From: Entamoeba invadens IP1
Lineage: Eukaryota; Evosea; Mastigamoebida; Endamoebidae
NCBI RefSeq assembly: GCF_000330505.1
Contig: NW_004191756.1
Span: 1 to 64,000, forward strand
DNA: 64,000 bases
Reading direction: 5' to 3'
Below the pieces are notes generated by a model. That model worked only from the letters and a program-made list of their open reading frames with translations, did not search any database and was not told the origin of the DNA. Shown here piece by piece: positions 31,280-43,078 of this stretch (the stretch's first letter is position 1; the number at the start of each line of letters is the position of its first letter). The translations under genes were made by a program, and so were the position numbers.

Positions 31280-32932
31280 CTATAGAAGGTTCCTCTGAAC
31301 GTTCTCGAGAAGGTCTCGGATTTTTTTGTCATTCTTTAGCACTGTTGCTTCGATGTCTACCTTCTCTTTTTTGAAAGCTTTGAGTTGCTCGAGAAGACAA
31401 TTGGCTTGTTTGTTGAGAGCGGGCAGAAACACTTCAAGGCTTTCTTCTGTTTTATACAAAAATTCGTCGCAAATGGAAAGAGCAATTTGCGTTTCTTCGT
31501 TGTTCTGTGGAAAAGGAACTGGAATTGGGTTTGGAACGAGAAACAACTTTTCCGCCTGCATTTCTTTATTGATTGGAAGAAAGTTTACCATCTGTGCTGC
31601 TGTGTGGATCCGTTTAAGTGCCTCTGTTGGTTCCATAACATCGTCAAAAATATTGTGAATTTCTATTTTCTTGATTTCGAACTTTTGGGACGGATCTTCC
31701 TTTAATTGGATAACACGCTTCAATTGTGGACGCACCTCTTCGATGCTTTCAATTGGTTTCTTTGTCTTTTTTATCAACTGTCGTTCTTCCTCCGAAAAAT
31801 TGTCAATTTTTGCATCTTTCCTATCATACGTTTTTTCGACGACTTTCTGTTTTTTTTCAGTTTCTTGTTCTTTCGTAGTGGTAACCATTTTTTCATTCCT
31901 TTCTGTGTTTTCTTCGGCTTCAAGTTGTGGCGATGTTTCTTTTTCTTGAACGTTTTTGGTTTTACCAAAATTAACCGTGTTTGGTTGTTGTATCACATTG
32001 AGTTCATTCATTTTTTCGTTTATTTTCTCAACTCCTTGCTGGGCTTGTCCTTCAACTGCAACTTCAATTTTCTGATCTTCCATTTTCATTTCGTTGCTTG
32101 TCTGCGAACAAATGCTTTTGATGTCTAAGTTGATGTCCCTTTTCATCTTTCCTATTTTGTCCATCAACTTCGTTTTTGCAGTCGGCGCAGAAAACTTGAA
32201 TCGTTTAATCGAAAGGTGTGGCTTTTTAAACATTGGCTTTGTCTGAAGAGAAATGCGTTTTACTGTGTTTTGTGTTTGTTGGGTGGTTTTTGTTACTGTT
32301 GCAACGGGTGTATTCTGAAGTGTTGTTGTCACTTTTTCTGGTGTTTTCTGTAAAGTAGGTTGTAGTTTTTCCTTTTCGGTAATCTGTTGTACCCCTTTCT
32401 CTGGTAGTGCGGGGCTCTTGAGTGAGGCTTTCTGAACGATTTCTGGCACAATTCCATTCTTTTGTGGTTCGGCCTTTGGAATGGCGATATTTTTTTCATC
32501 TCTGTGTGATTTTTGAATTGGGAATTCCCCATTTTCCACACCAACTTTATTTGGCCCAACAACTATCTTCTCTTCTTTTCCATTCTGAGAATCCATAACA
32601 ACTTTTACACCATTCTCACCACTTCCCTTTTCAATACTAATTTTAGGTAAAGTCTTGTGAGGTTCTTTGACTATCTCAGAATTTTGCTTTGTGTCAAACA
32701 ACAGCTCCTCATCTGAAAAGTCCATAGCCGCGAGCGAAGTGTTTTTGAGTGCAACTTCTCCGCTGTCTATTGTCATCTTGTCAAACCATTTATCGTCGAC
32801 CTCAGCCTCTTCCGAGCTTTCAAAATTGAAATTGAATTCCTTTGTTTCTTCAACATTCTTTTTCGTCACGACCTCGGTGTTTATTTTGTTTTTGATCGGG
32901 AACAACGGTCGTTTTTTTGAGTGTGTAAACAT
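31280..32932 (-). CDS. Large low-complexity protein with C-terminal coiled coil, unknown
   Basis: A 550-aa frame from the ATG at 32932; the longer reading would need a GTG. Most of it is disordered and rich in Lys, Glu, Thr and Gln, with acidic patches near the N-terminus (FNFNFESSEEAEVDD) and a basic block in the middle (KPHLSIKRFKF, then KMKRD). The last 130 residues look folded and helical (ALKRIHTAAQMVNFLP to LLEQLKAFKKEK), probably a coiled coil. It resembles a nuclear or cytoskeletal scaffold in composition, but I recognise no family. It lies just upstream of the actin-related gene on the same strand. Confidence 0.65.
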   Translation of the reverse strand: MFTHSKKRPLFPIKNKINTEVVTKKNVEETKEFNFNFESSEEAEVDDKWFDKMTIDSGEVALKNTSLAAMDFSDEELLFDTKQNSEIVKEPHKTLPKISIEKGSGENGVKVVMDSQNGKEEKIVVGPNKVGVENGEFPIQKSHRDEKNIAIPKAEPQKNGIVPEIVQKASLKSPALPEKGVQQITEKEKLQPTLQKTPEKVTTTLQNTPVATVTKTTQQTQNTVKRISLQTKPMFKKPHLSIKRFKFSAPTAKTKLMDKIGKMKRDINLDIKSICSQTSNEMKMEDQKIEVAVEGQAQQGVEKINEKMNELNVIQQPNTVNFGKTKNVQEKETSPQLEAEENTERNEKMVTTTKEQETEKKQKVVEKTYDRKDAKIDNFSEEERQLIKKTKKPIESIEEVRPQLKRVIQLKEDPSQKFEIKKIEIHNIFDDVMEPTEALKRIHTAAQMVNFLPINKEMQAEKLFLVPNPIPVPFPQNNEETQIALSICDEFLYKTEESLEVFLPALNKQANCLLEQLKAFKKEKVDIEATVLKNDKKIRDLLENVQRNLL

Positions 32933-33055
32933 TTGAGTGTTTTCCACTTATTCCGCTCTCAACTATTCCTTCATTCCGTCTCACTTTTCATTTTATCGAT
33001 CTTGGACAATCATATTTAAAAAACTCAAAAGAAAATCAAAAATTTCACCCTCCAG

Positions 33056-35740
33056 TTAGAACATATGTCTTCCCGATCCATAGACAGACGCAGAAAGCAA
33101 GTTATTCAACTCGTTGTCCGACAATATATCGTCCAAGTCAACGTGGCATCTATATCTCCAATAATGGATTGGATTTGATGGGTCATTAATTTGTTCTTGT
33201 TTAGGATCTCTTCCTTCGATGTATTTAGCTTTCAGTGACAAGACGTCTTGCATCGGGAAGCACGCCAACATAGCTGGGGCGTACAAATGCATATCAAAGA
33301 TGACTTTAACGACATCGGGGGGGCATGAGAATGGTGCCGCGCCACTTCTTCCCAACAAGTGGTTCCAGAAGTATTGAGTCTTGTCTCTATCTTCTTCCCA
33401 CCACCCTCTAATAGTAGACATATCATGACCCGATGGGGCTGAAACAGTCAAGTATTGATAGTCCGCGGGGTGATAGAACTTCTTCTCCGGGGTATCAGTC
33501 AATCGTTGGATTCTCAAGCACGCAATTTTCATGTCGTTCATCACTCGCACAACACAGTCAGGGACCATCCCAAGATCTTCGCCACAAACTAACATGTTCG
33601 ACGCTCTCGCCATAGCGGGAAGTCTTCTTCGAGCAGTTTCTTCCCAAAGTCCTTCATGTCTTTCGTAGAAGTATTGGCGATACAACTTTCTCAAGTTCTC
33701 TTGTTCTTCAAATGGCAATTCGTTGAAGCTCGAGTAACTCTTTTGCATGTCAATTCTTGGGTAGAAGTAGTTCGAATTGTTCTCGTCGCGAAGTAAGCAG
33801 ACGTTCTGTAACAACAACTTAAGGCCAGTGACTATCTTCTTGTCAGAATCTCTCATCTCTGGGCAGAGGCCGGTCTTCTCAAGAATAGCTCCTTCGGTCT
33901 GGTACTCTGGTTTCAAGTTATATGTGCCGTTGTAATTGTCTACTAAGAACTTTGAAACAACAAAGTCTCTTTCGGATCCAAAGAGCGCATTCAATGTGTG
34001 GTCTCTGATGTATGGATAGCTCAATCGGTCGGTATCGTAGATGCCATACCCTTCCAACTCTTGTCTGGAAATTGGCCAGTCCGGGTTAAATCTTCCCAAC
34101 AACCCAGTTCGGTGTCCCGCTGGAATACTCCAAATTCTGAAGAACCCTAAGATGTGGTCGATTCTATATGCACTGAAGTACTGCGCCATTTGTGAGAGTC
34201 TTCCCTTCCACCACGCGTAATCGTCTTTAGCCATATTTTCCCAGTTGTAAGTTGGGAATCCCCAGTTCTGTCCTTCACCAGCAGAGAAATAGTCGGGTGG
34301 CGCACCAGTTGATTTGTCAAGATGGAACAAGTCTGGGTGCATCCAGCATTCGACCGATCTTTTGGAAACTCCAATTGGCAAGTCACCCTTCAAAGCGACT
34401 TTGTTGTTGGTGGCATACTCAGAAGCTTCTTTTAATTGGAGGTGCAAGTTGTATTGGACAAAGGCATAGTAATCGCACTCTTCTTTGTGTTCTTCGTACA
34501 TCTTTTCGACTTCGGCGAAGTCTTTTGGAGTTGGGGGGAGTGGGGTGTCGACGGATTTAACCAAAGTTCTGTAGACACAATACGGGATCAACCACGTTTT
34601 GGCGGTGTTCTTGAACTCATCGAAGCCTTTCTGTGTTGTTCCAACCTTAGCAAAGACCTTTCTAGAGATTTCTTCCTTAACTCTCAAGACTTCTTCGTAG
34701 TCAATTTGTGCCAATTTGTTCAGTCTTTCGGACTGTTGAGCAATTTCAGCCAAGATTTCTTTGTCTTCAGTAATAGCAGAGAGTCTCAAATACAACAAGT
34801 GGAATGCTTGAACTGAGTTTGGATTGTATGGATAAGTATCTCTCCATGTGAAGTAAACGGTGGTGTCGTTGACGGGGAGGGTTTGGATCAAAGAGATTCC
34901 AGTCTTCTTACACCAATCAACCAACTTGATGACATCCAAGAACTCACCACATCCACATGACGCCTTTGTTCTCAATGAGAAAATTGGAGTAACAACACCA
35001 ACACCTCTATAGTAAAGACCGGCCAAGTCGTCATCTTCTTTGATAATAAGAACGTCTTTTTCTTTGACTTCGTCTTCTTTAAGTTGTGGAACATAATAGA
35101 CTCTATTCCCTCTTTCTTCCCATCTTGCGTTTGCTCTTGTGTGAGTATCAGCTATGAACAACTTGTATTCAAATGGTTTGGTTTCTTTTGTGATATCAAC
35201 AAGTGCCTCATAATATGGGGCATGGGTGGGAGTCATCTTCACAGCACCGTGAACGTTCCATTTTCCAAGAGCCTCAATAGCACCACCAACAAAGACACAC
35301 TGTCCTTCTGGGACGCAGGTGCATCTAATTCTGAGCAACAAAGTGGTTTCTCCAATCTTTTTGATTTCCATCTTTTCGTCTGTGCGTTTTCCATAGATGA
35401 CCTTTCTGAAGAAAGAAGTGTTCAAGAACGAGTCTTCAGCACCAGAGCCTGAGAGGAACAAATCATTGACTTCAACCTTTTTGAATAAAGGAAGAGCAGC
35501 CAAATCAAGGGTATGTGTGTAGTGCTCTTTGTTTCCTTCAGTTCTGTAGACAACCTTCACGTCATCTTCTTTGACCACTAAATATTGATAATGGATCAAT
35601 CCAGTCTGTGTGAACGTGAACTCTCCAGTCCATGTATTGTTGTCCTGATATTTCAATTTGAACAACTCTTTTTCACCTTCCACCTCGAGGCAGACGGCTT
35701 GACCAAATGGTGTACTATAGTGTACTGTAAAGAAGACCAT
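33056..35740 (-). CDS. 4-alpha-glucanotransferase with two CBM20 domains (DPE2 type)
   Basis: An 894-aa single-exon protein. Two starch-binding CBM20 modules (about 1-115 and 125-240) precede a GH77 amylomaltase domain (about 255-880). GH77 landmarks are FSAYRIDHILGFFR with the nucleophile Asp, VCGEDLGMVP with the acid/base Glu, and SGHDMSTIRGWW with the third carboxylate. The architecture is that of plant DPE2, a cytosolic enzyme that moves glucosyl units from maltose to glycogen-like acceptors. Amoebae store glycogen, so a role in glycogen or maltose turnover is likely. No signal peptide is present. TATAAAA lies near 35769-35775 on the minus strand. Confidence 0.92.
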   Translation of the reverse strand: MVFFTVHYSTPFGQAVCLEVEGEKELFKLKYQDNNTWTGEFTFTQTGLIHYQYLVVKEDDVKVVYRTEGNKEHYTHTLDLAALPLFKKVEVNDLFLSGSGAEDSFLNTSFFRKVIYGKRTDEKMEIKKIGETTLLLRIRCTCVPEGQCVFVGGAIEALGKWNVHGAVKMTPTHAPYYEALVDITKETKPFEYKLFIADTHTRANARWEERGNRVYYVPQLKEDEVKEKDVLIIKEDDDLAGLYYRGVGVVTPIFSLRTKASCGCGEFLDVIKLVDWCKKTGISLIQTLPVNDTTVYFTWRDTYPYNPNSVQAFHLLYLRLSAITEDKEILAEIAQQSERLNKLAQIDYEEVLRVKEEISRKVFAKVGTTQKGFDEFKNTAKTWLIPYCVYRTLVKSVDTPLPPTPKDFAEVEKMYEEHKEECDYYAFVQYNLHLQLKEASEYATNNKVALKGDLPIGVSKRSVECWMHPDLFHLDKSTGAPPDYFSAGEGQNWGFPTYNWENMAKDDYAWWKGRLSQMAQYFSAYRIDHILGFFRIWSIPAGHRTGLLGRFNPDWPISRQELEGYGIYDTDRLSYPYIRDHTLNALFGSERDFVVSKFLVDNYNGTYNLKPEYQTEGAILEKTGLCPEMRDSDKKIVTGLKLLLQNVCLLRDENNSNYFYPRIDMQKSYSSFNELPFEEQENLRKLYRQYFYERHEGLWEETARRRLPAMARASNMLVCGEDLGMVPDCVVRVMNDMKIACLRIQRLTDTPEKKFYHPADYQYLTVSAPSGHDMSTIRGWWEEDRDKTQYFWNHLLGRSGAAPFSCPPDVVKVIFDMHLYAPAMLACFPMQDVLSLKAKYIEGRDPKQEQINDPSNPIHYWRYRCHVDLDDILSDNELNNLLSASVYGSGRHMF

Positions 35741-36450
35741 AATCTATAAACCTTCCAAGTTCATCTCGTTTTATAGCTACATCGGATCTCATAAAGTTTC
35801 AAATTTTTCGATGTTCTTTCCTTGTTTTTTGAACATTATATTTATTATATCAATGAGTTTGATTGTTGAATTTGTAAACGTTTTTACCAGTTACATTTTT
35901 TGCCCTTCGTATGCTAATCAAAGATCTGCAATTCAACCCCAAACGAAAATACGTGGTTCTTCGTTTGGTTTGATTATTATTCATTTATAATTTTTTATGG
36001 ATTTATATAGTTTTTGGTCTACTGGAATTTTCACGCGAAAAGAATAAACAGACAAGTTTTTTGATAGGACAAAAGAAATGTACTATTTGTCATAGTTGAT
36101 TTATTATAATTTTATTGGTTGTTTTTGCATTATCAAAAAACAAATCAACGAAAATTAAAATGATATTTTAACGGATACTGAACTTTTATTTTTTAAAATA
36201 TTAATTCCGCCAAAAAAGAACAAAATTAAGAAAAAACAACAATAAAAATTCAAACGATTTTTGTGGGTTATGTCGTTACTATAACAATAGTTTAATTATT
36301 TTTTAATTATAAAGTTAAAATATTAAGAACTTTTGTTTTTGAGGTGAGTTGCATTAATATCTTCTTTAAAAATATTGTTCAATGTCATTGAATTTCTCTA
36401 AGATATTCAATTCAAAAAAGAAACCCTTTGAATAACTTAAAAAGAATTCA
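35741..36450. other. AT-rich intergenic region
   Basis: About 710 bp between two divergent genes. The left end holds the glucanotransferase promoter. Nothing else recognisable is seen. Confidence 0.5.
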
Positions 36451-36654
36451 ATGAATTTTGTTAACAACTTGTTTGAAGACATTATAAATGGAAATGTGAG
36501 TGGGTCGTCGCGACTTGCTGTTCATGCTTCTTTCATAATGGTTTTACTTTTTGAGGCTTACTTTTTTGTCATGTTTCAATTTGTAAGAATTCATTTGGGT
36601 GTTCTCTTTCTGATTACTATTGGGGCTTATGTTTCTATTGTTTGGTTTGTTTAA
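36451..36654 (+). CDS. Small two-TM membrane protein, Pkr1-like
   Basis: A 67-aa frame with ATG start. NNLFEDIINGN then LAVHASFIMVLLFEAYFF and a second hydrophobic helix ending VSIVWFV resembles fungal Pkr1 (LWESVFEPG, then ATHVSFVALLL and VIWF), an ER protein needed for V-ATPase assembly. The stop overlaps a typical donor (TTGGTTTGTTTAATT). Splicing to a second exon that ends at the TAA near 36785 (tail DNNETLKKN and MADSNKIEEQQKTE) would give a charged C-terminus as in Pkr1, but the acceptor is not clear (a GAG at about 36698 keeps frame). The unspliced coordinates are given. Confidence 0.5.
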   Translation: MNFVNNLFEDIINGNVSGSSRLAVHASFIMVLLFEAYFFVMFQFVRIHLGVLFLITIGAYVSIVWFV

Positions 36655-36785
36655 TTTCAAATAGTAATTAATACTATTCTTATTTAGAATAACATTGAGG
36701 GTATTTTATCAACTTGACAACAACGAAACATTAAAAAAGAATATGGCAGATTCAAACAAGATTGAAGAGCAACAAAAGACTGAGT

Positions 36786-37229
36786 AATTTAAATTATATC
36801 GATTATATTAAAATTGATAGCATTTTATTATAAATGCTATTATATTTTATTTTTTAGTAAATATAGAAATTGTCGTTGAAAAACAACATAAAAAATTTTT
36901 CGGTTTTATTAATATTAGTATTAAAATATTTAAGAAATTATAATACAAAACTATATTAGTCTTTTTTATCAATTATGATTTTTTTTAATGTATTAGTAAT
37001 TTAATTATATTTTATTAATACAAACTATAAAAACACTTGTATCGACCAATATATTAAAAATAGATTTGAACCATTTTTCATTTTGAAGTTACCATCAAAT
37101 TGATATTATTAACAAAAATGGTTTTATTTATTATAATACAATAGTTTCCCACCGATGCGTTTTGAATCATGCCAAGTCTTCAAAAGCACTGAATCAAACA
37201 AATACCAAAAAGAACGAAAAAATCAAATC
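36786..37229. other. AT-rich intergenic region
   Basis: About 440 bp upstream of the receptor kinase, made mostly of A and T. An in-frame ATG at 37155 precedes the preferred start. No other gene is seen. Confidence 0.45.
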
Positions 37230-40200
37230 ATGTATTTCGTTCTTTTTCAACTTCTTGTAAGTGTTTGGAGTCAACAATGCACAAGCACAGGCTGTAAACA
37301 GTGTATTGCGAATGAGACGTGTAGTTCATGTTCAGAGTTATATGATCAAAAGGATAATAGCTGCTCCACTTGTGTTTCACTCAATCCTTTGAAACCAATA
37401 GATGCCAATAACACTCTTGTCGTGTTTGAAAATGGGATATGTGTCGATAAAACCAATTCAATTCGAAAGGACTACTCAGACATGATCACTTACTCCTTGT
37501 CTTCTGGATATATAGATTTGTCATTCACAACTAACTCTAAATATTCAATTGGGCCGTGCTCCTTCCCTATTAGAAAACAAGTCCAATATCGACCATCGTT
37601 TTGGATTAAAGTCGATTTGGCCGGCGTTGTTAACACACAAAGTCATTATAAAATCATCTTAAAAACACCGGAGAATGCACCGAGAATATACGTGGATGTC
37701 ACTAATACAGACCCAACAACATCAGACGTTTTCAATTGCTACGCGCGACAAGAAATAGTGATGAATGGAGGGAGCTTGACCCTTCCATTGTCTCAAGAAA
37801 CGTATTTCTTCTTCATCTCCATCGACGATTTAACATCGTTTTCGTTCTCTTTCAAAATTGATTTTGTCGATGACTTCAGAGAGAGTGTTCTCGACCTCTC
37901 ACAAGCACAGACAGACGCGCTGTACACCACCAAGAAGACTTTGTCTCACACCTTCAAATTCTCGTCGGAAGGCATTTACATCTATCCAGTCTGTGCGCCA
38001 ACGAAGTTAATGAAAGGGCTTTATTTCACGATAGAAACCAACTCTGAGTACAGTGTTTTGCTTGATACTTCCGAACAAAACAGATATGCGTATTTGATGG
38101 AATACACTTTAAATGAGACCAATATCCTCCAATGTATTGATTATTACGTTGGCGATTGGTGGGGAATTTGGTCTTCAACTCGAGTCCAACAAGGCCTCCG
38201 AGTGCGAATGAAACCAAGCGAGAACAAACGACTGTTATTTGTTGGGACTACAGACCACTCCACGGATTTGGATGTGACGTTCTCTACAATATGTCCAAAG
38301 CACTGCTATGAGAGTAATGGGAATGGAATGTGTTCTACAAGAAACGGGGACTGCGTGTGCAGCGACTCTTTTGGTGCGGAAGACTGCAGGAAACTGTGTT
38401 ATTACAATCAGAAGTTTTACAAGAATGATGGAGTAGTCTCTGGAGATGCAATGTGTTATTTTGGGACGTTACATTGTGACGCTGATTGTGCTTGTGAGAG
38501 TGGCAAATTAGAGTCGCACTATTGTGTCAGTCAAAATTGCGTCAATAAGAACTTTGGCGATGCAAATGTCCAGTGCTCGTATAACACAAGTCATTGCCTT
38601 CCCAATTGTATATGTGCTGATGGGTATGAAGTCACCGAAGAACGCCTGTGTCGTAAATTGACGTGTGGTGATGGGATAGTTGATGAAGGTGAGCAGTGTG
38701 ACAACACCACCAATTGTGATCATTACTGTCAATGTCTTGCAGGGTATGAAGTTGACCCAAATGCCCCTGGAAATTGTCGAAGTAAACCGATAGCATGGTG
38801 GGTGTGGTTATTAGTCACATTACTTGTGATCATAGCATTCATCATCTTAGTTGGTATTGTCATTGGTGTCGTTCGATTGACTCGTTCCATTCGATTGGAC
38901 CAATCTATATTTAAGCAACAGCAGCCAGTGTATTACTACGACATTACACAAAGTGTACCTATGTCTCCAAGTGAGGAAGCTCGATATAACATCGAGCCAT
39001 TGGACTTAGACTATGGTAATGAGAATGTCCCCACTAATGTCTTTGATACGCGATACGAGTTGGTCGACGTCAAAAATTACTCGGGAAATAAATATATGAT
39101 GGTGATCATTCACACACCAAATAACCCCAAATTCGTCTTTTACTTTGACCCCCAAGTCATCTTTTTGAGGCCAAAACAAGTTTGTCATTTTTATTATAAA
39201 TATAGTATAAAATACTATGAACGTATAGTTCTTATTGCTAGAAAACGACTTTAACGAGTTACATGACGTTGCACTGTACTACGAAGATAATGGGCATGAA
39301 AATCCATTATACGGTATACTGGTCAAAACATCTTCGGACGTTAAAGGAAATAGCGGAGTTACTGAGAAATAAAACATTTGAGGAGTGGACCACTGAAAAC
39401 AAAATGCAGATGGAGACCCTCATGAAGGATGTAAGTAGGAAGTATAGACACCAGTTTGAGATCAAAACGGTTGCTGCGAGTTCTACACATATTGATATGG
39501 ACGAGTTGCATTTGCGTGAGCAGCCCATAGCACAGGGAGCATCGGGGACTGTGTATGTAGGGAAGTACAAGAGTATTACAGTAGCTGTGAAGATGTTCCG
39601 GTGGGAGATGTTGACTGAAGACGAGTCCAAAGAGCTTAAAAAGGATGTTATTCGGGAGTGCGACTTGATGAGTAAATTGCGGAATCCGTTCATTGCGAAT
39701 TACATGGGGTCTGTGACATACATTCCGAAGATCTCAATGGTCATTCAATTCTTCCAATTGGGGTCATTAGGGGATTATGTGAGACATGAAAAGCCTGAGG
39801 ACATTGTCTTGCCGTATAAATTGAAAGTCAAGATGATGTTTGACTGTGCGAGAGGAATGGCCTTCTTACATGAGAATCGGATTATGCACTTAGACTTGAA
39901 GCCGGACAATTTACTTGTCAACTCGTTATACGCCGACTCAAGTTGTGTGGTGAAGATCACTGATTTTGGGACATCGCGAATTACTAAGAAAAAGACGGAA
40001 CAAGACCGAGGACTTGGGACACCCATTTATTTGGCACCAGAAGCGTTTACGGATGTCTACACAAATGCGGGCGACGTGTTCTCATTTGCCGTCTTAAGTT
40101 GGGAACTTTTCTATGCAAAAGAGCCATACAAGGACTGCAAAAGTATTTTTGAAATCAAAGAGTTTGTGATCTCTGGGAAACGACTTGTGTTTGATGACAC

Positions 40201-40423
40201 GATACCAAACTGCTTTAAGAGTCTAGTAGAAGACTGTTGGAGACATAAAATGGAGGAGAGGCCGTCGTTTGATGATATATCGAAACGGATCGTCACCATA
40301 TTAGAGGATGTGCCGAATCACCCGGAGTTTGATTCGAACGTGTCGATGGAGAGAATAGAAGAAATCATCAATGAGAAGTCCGCAAGAGTCAATGAATTGT
40401 TAGCGGAACAAGAAACCGAGTAA
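37230..40423 (+). CDS. Transmembrane receptor kinase, Entamoeba TMK type (2 exons)
   Basis: Exon 1 is 37230-39179 and exon 2 is 39242-40423, giving 1043 aa. The intron runs GTTTGT to TAG in phase 0. The ATG at 37230 is preferred because it starts a signal peptide (MYFVLFQLLVSVWS); an ATG 25 codons upstream would bury it. The ectodomain has Cys-rich and EGF-like blocks (CKQCIANETCSSC; GMCSTRNGDCVCS; LTCGDGIVDEGEQC). One TM helix lies at about 521-548. The TKL-type kinase (about 745-1010) has IAQGASGTVYVG, VAVKMF, MHLDLKPDN and ITDFGTSR, so all key residues are present. TMKs are a large amoebic surface-receptor family with unknown ligands. Confidence 0.88.
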
Positions 40424-40497
40424 GTTATTATATGGTACTACTACAAGAGTTCAAAGTGTTGGGTACAAAGTCAATTAATTAACAAGTGGAGTTTGAG

Positions 40498-42152
40498 TTA
40501 AAGAATATAGAGTGTAATAAGCATAAGATAGAATAGCACAGTATACTGTGGGGAATAACTCCTTTGGTTTTTATTCTCGCGAACTATACAGACACCAGAC
40601 GTCGTACAGACTTGACCCATTGGACATACACCACAGAACGGTGTGCACCCTTTTGTAAACTGAACAACACCTCCATCATCCGGACTTGATTCTGTTGGGT
40701 TGCAAACAACTTGTTTGCATTGATAAGCACCAAGCGGACAGAGTTTGAGGCCGTTCTTGTAAGAAGTCTCATCAAATGTGATTGATGAAAAATGAAGAAC
40801 AGCATTTGGTTCTCCGGTGAAGCCAATCACAAACGTGTTGACTGGGCGTTATCATCAATTTATAATACTATTATTATAATATATAGTTAAATAAGTAAAT
40901 AATATGATATAGTATTTTAATAATAATACTTTATTAAGAAGTATAGTATAATACAGTAATAGAACAAACAGAAAGAAGTACAACGAGAAATCTTAAGAGA
41001 GAATTCGAATATCCCTTCATATGTGTTTCCAACTTGTGTCACTGATTTATTAAAAACCAATTTATCACAAGTACTAACGACTGCGGACTTTGGGTTGTCC
41101 TTTCCCATAGTAAAGAGATCGATTCCATCAAACGAATATTGAGAAGAGCTCGAGGAAACGATTTTCAGTGTTGAAAAAAAGAACACTTCTTTGAAGGGGA
41201 CTCGGTATCTAAAGGACAAATATGCTTTTCCCGTCTCATTAAAAGTGATTGAGTCGTTAATTAATTTAGTTTCTGGATATACTGTGTCTACTGTATTTCC
41301 AGGCACTGTTGAAGTGATCCATTCGAAGTAATTGTCATTAGACGTGTGGTTAGATATCACCACATTTTGTGGTGTAAATTGGCACTTGTCCCAATCGGAG
41401 TCCATTGGTGTTTGTGTGTTGCCATAATACTTCCCGATCTTATCGGTGATATACCCGAAGGAAACAACCATTAATCGAACTGACATGATTTGCACAAAAA
41501 CTGGGTTGACTGGTAATGGGATGACAAATGATGAGTCTTTGTTAATGACGTAATCAGTTTTCTTATTAATTCTGGCTTTATAGATCACGGAGTTGAAGTT
41601 GTACACTTTAAATGTGATATGTGTGGTATTCTTTTTATACACTTCCAGTACGGGATACGTCTTAAAAGGGCACTGGACGTTTCTCACGTTAACTGGTGTG
41701 ACTATAGAAGAATCGTCTGTGCTCGGGTTCATTGCGACATCACTAACAAACTTGCGATCGGCAAAGAATGTTCTTGGAATACTATATTGCATCGTCAAGT
41801 CTGTCGCATTTGGTACCATATAAGACCCTACTAATTGACATGTTATTGGTTTCATAGAAGGGCCAGTGATTTCAATACAGGCACCACACCTTGGTACCAA
41901 ATCATTTGTAATAGTCTGGAAGTATAATGCTTGTGATATTAAACAGTAAGACTGTGTTGAGTATGCGTACACATCTTTTTCATAATGTGGTAAGTCGGCA
42001 TAACACTGAAGAGATTTAACTGCACGTGTCCCTACTACCCCACGAACACCAATATTTTCAAGCGCTTCGAGACGCATCCCAAGCATACAAGGAACATCAA
42101 AGTTGACTGCCATTGTTATAGACATGTATAGAAATGTGAGGAGCATTTCCAT
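40498..42152 (-). CDS. Expansin-like secreted protein with GPI-type tail (2 exons)
   Basis: Exon 1 is 42152-40970 and exon 2 is 40841-40498, giving 508 aa. The 128-bp intron runs GTTTGT to CCCAG. An N-terminal hydrophobic signal is present. Residues about 30-240 resemble expansins: a first double-psi barrel with CGACIEITGP and a hydrophobic helix, then TPVNVRNVQCPF (expansin has IIPVAYRRVPC) and a second beta-sandwich-like part. The C-terminal exon is Cys-rich (CGVCPMGQVCTTSGVC) and ends in a hydrophobic stretch with no cytosolic residues, typical of GPI attachment. Expansins loosen polysaccharide networks without hydrolysis. A cyst-wall or substrate-adhesion role is inferred. The family match is moderate. 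Confidence 0.65.
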
Positions 42153-43070
42153 AATTGATTGTATTTAATTTTTAAATTCCAAATTGTTGTAATGAACAAC
42201 GTGGACATTATTGATTGGGACAAGGCTAAATTCGTCGTTCTAAGAGGATTTTTAAAAAAGACTAAAAATACCGCATTTTACAATAGATTTGAAGATGTTC
42301 AATGCCGAGAGAAACGTAAAAAATGTAGGCGTTACTCTTTTTCTTGTTATTTACTTTAAAGAAATTAAGTTGATTATCATAAAAACACACTTCATTTAAA
42401 CTAATTTTTAAGTGTTGGTATTTTTAATCGACTAAAACACCACAACAAGTATTTTTTTATAAATAACATAAAATAAATTAAAATAAACAAACCTGTTATA
42501 AGTCCGTTTTTTTCGATTATTTCACTCAAAAAATGAACATATTGAATTGTAAAATAATTTGAAGAATTATTGTGTATTGACTAAATATTATATAATGAAT
42601 AATTATCATTTATTATAGAATAATCAATAATATAATATTGTTTTTATTAACTAATTTAACAATAGTTATAAAACAAATTAAAACAATATTTTACTGTTTG
42701 GTATAAAACAATCTTTGTTTATAACGGCTGTTTTATTTGGTATTTTTGAAACTCTACTCTTTTATTTTTTAAAATTTTAAAACAATTATTTTTATTTTTA
42801 TCAACTCAATATTGTCAATTTAAATAATTGTAAATGTGATACTTGTTACTATAATTATTAAAATATTTTACTACAATTTATGATAAAATTAATTATAATA
42901 TATAGTAATGTTTATAATTTGCTTAACCATTTGACTTTTTTGTCCAAAAACAATTTAACATCATTTTTTATTCAAATTCTGTTAAATAATTGGTTGAATG
43001 TTAAATAATTGTACAATAGTGATTCAATTGGAGTATGTTGAAAACGTCGATTTATTTATCAATAAATAAA
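42153..43070. other. AT-rich intergenic region left of hAT element
   Basis: About 920 bp, very AT-rich. A 55-codon frame at 42192-42359 has no recognisable domain and is not called. The rest has only short repeats of A and T. Confidence 0.5.
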
Positions 43071-43078
43071 CAAATAAT

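Noticed and set aside
42192..42359. 55-codon frame with ATG between the expansin-like gene and the hAT element
   Set aside because: No recognised domain, no partner exon found, and AT-rich DNA gives such frames by chance.
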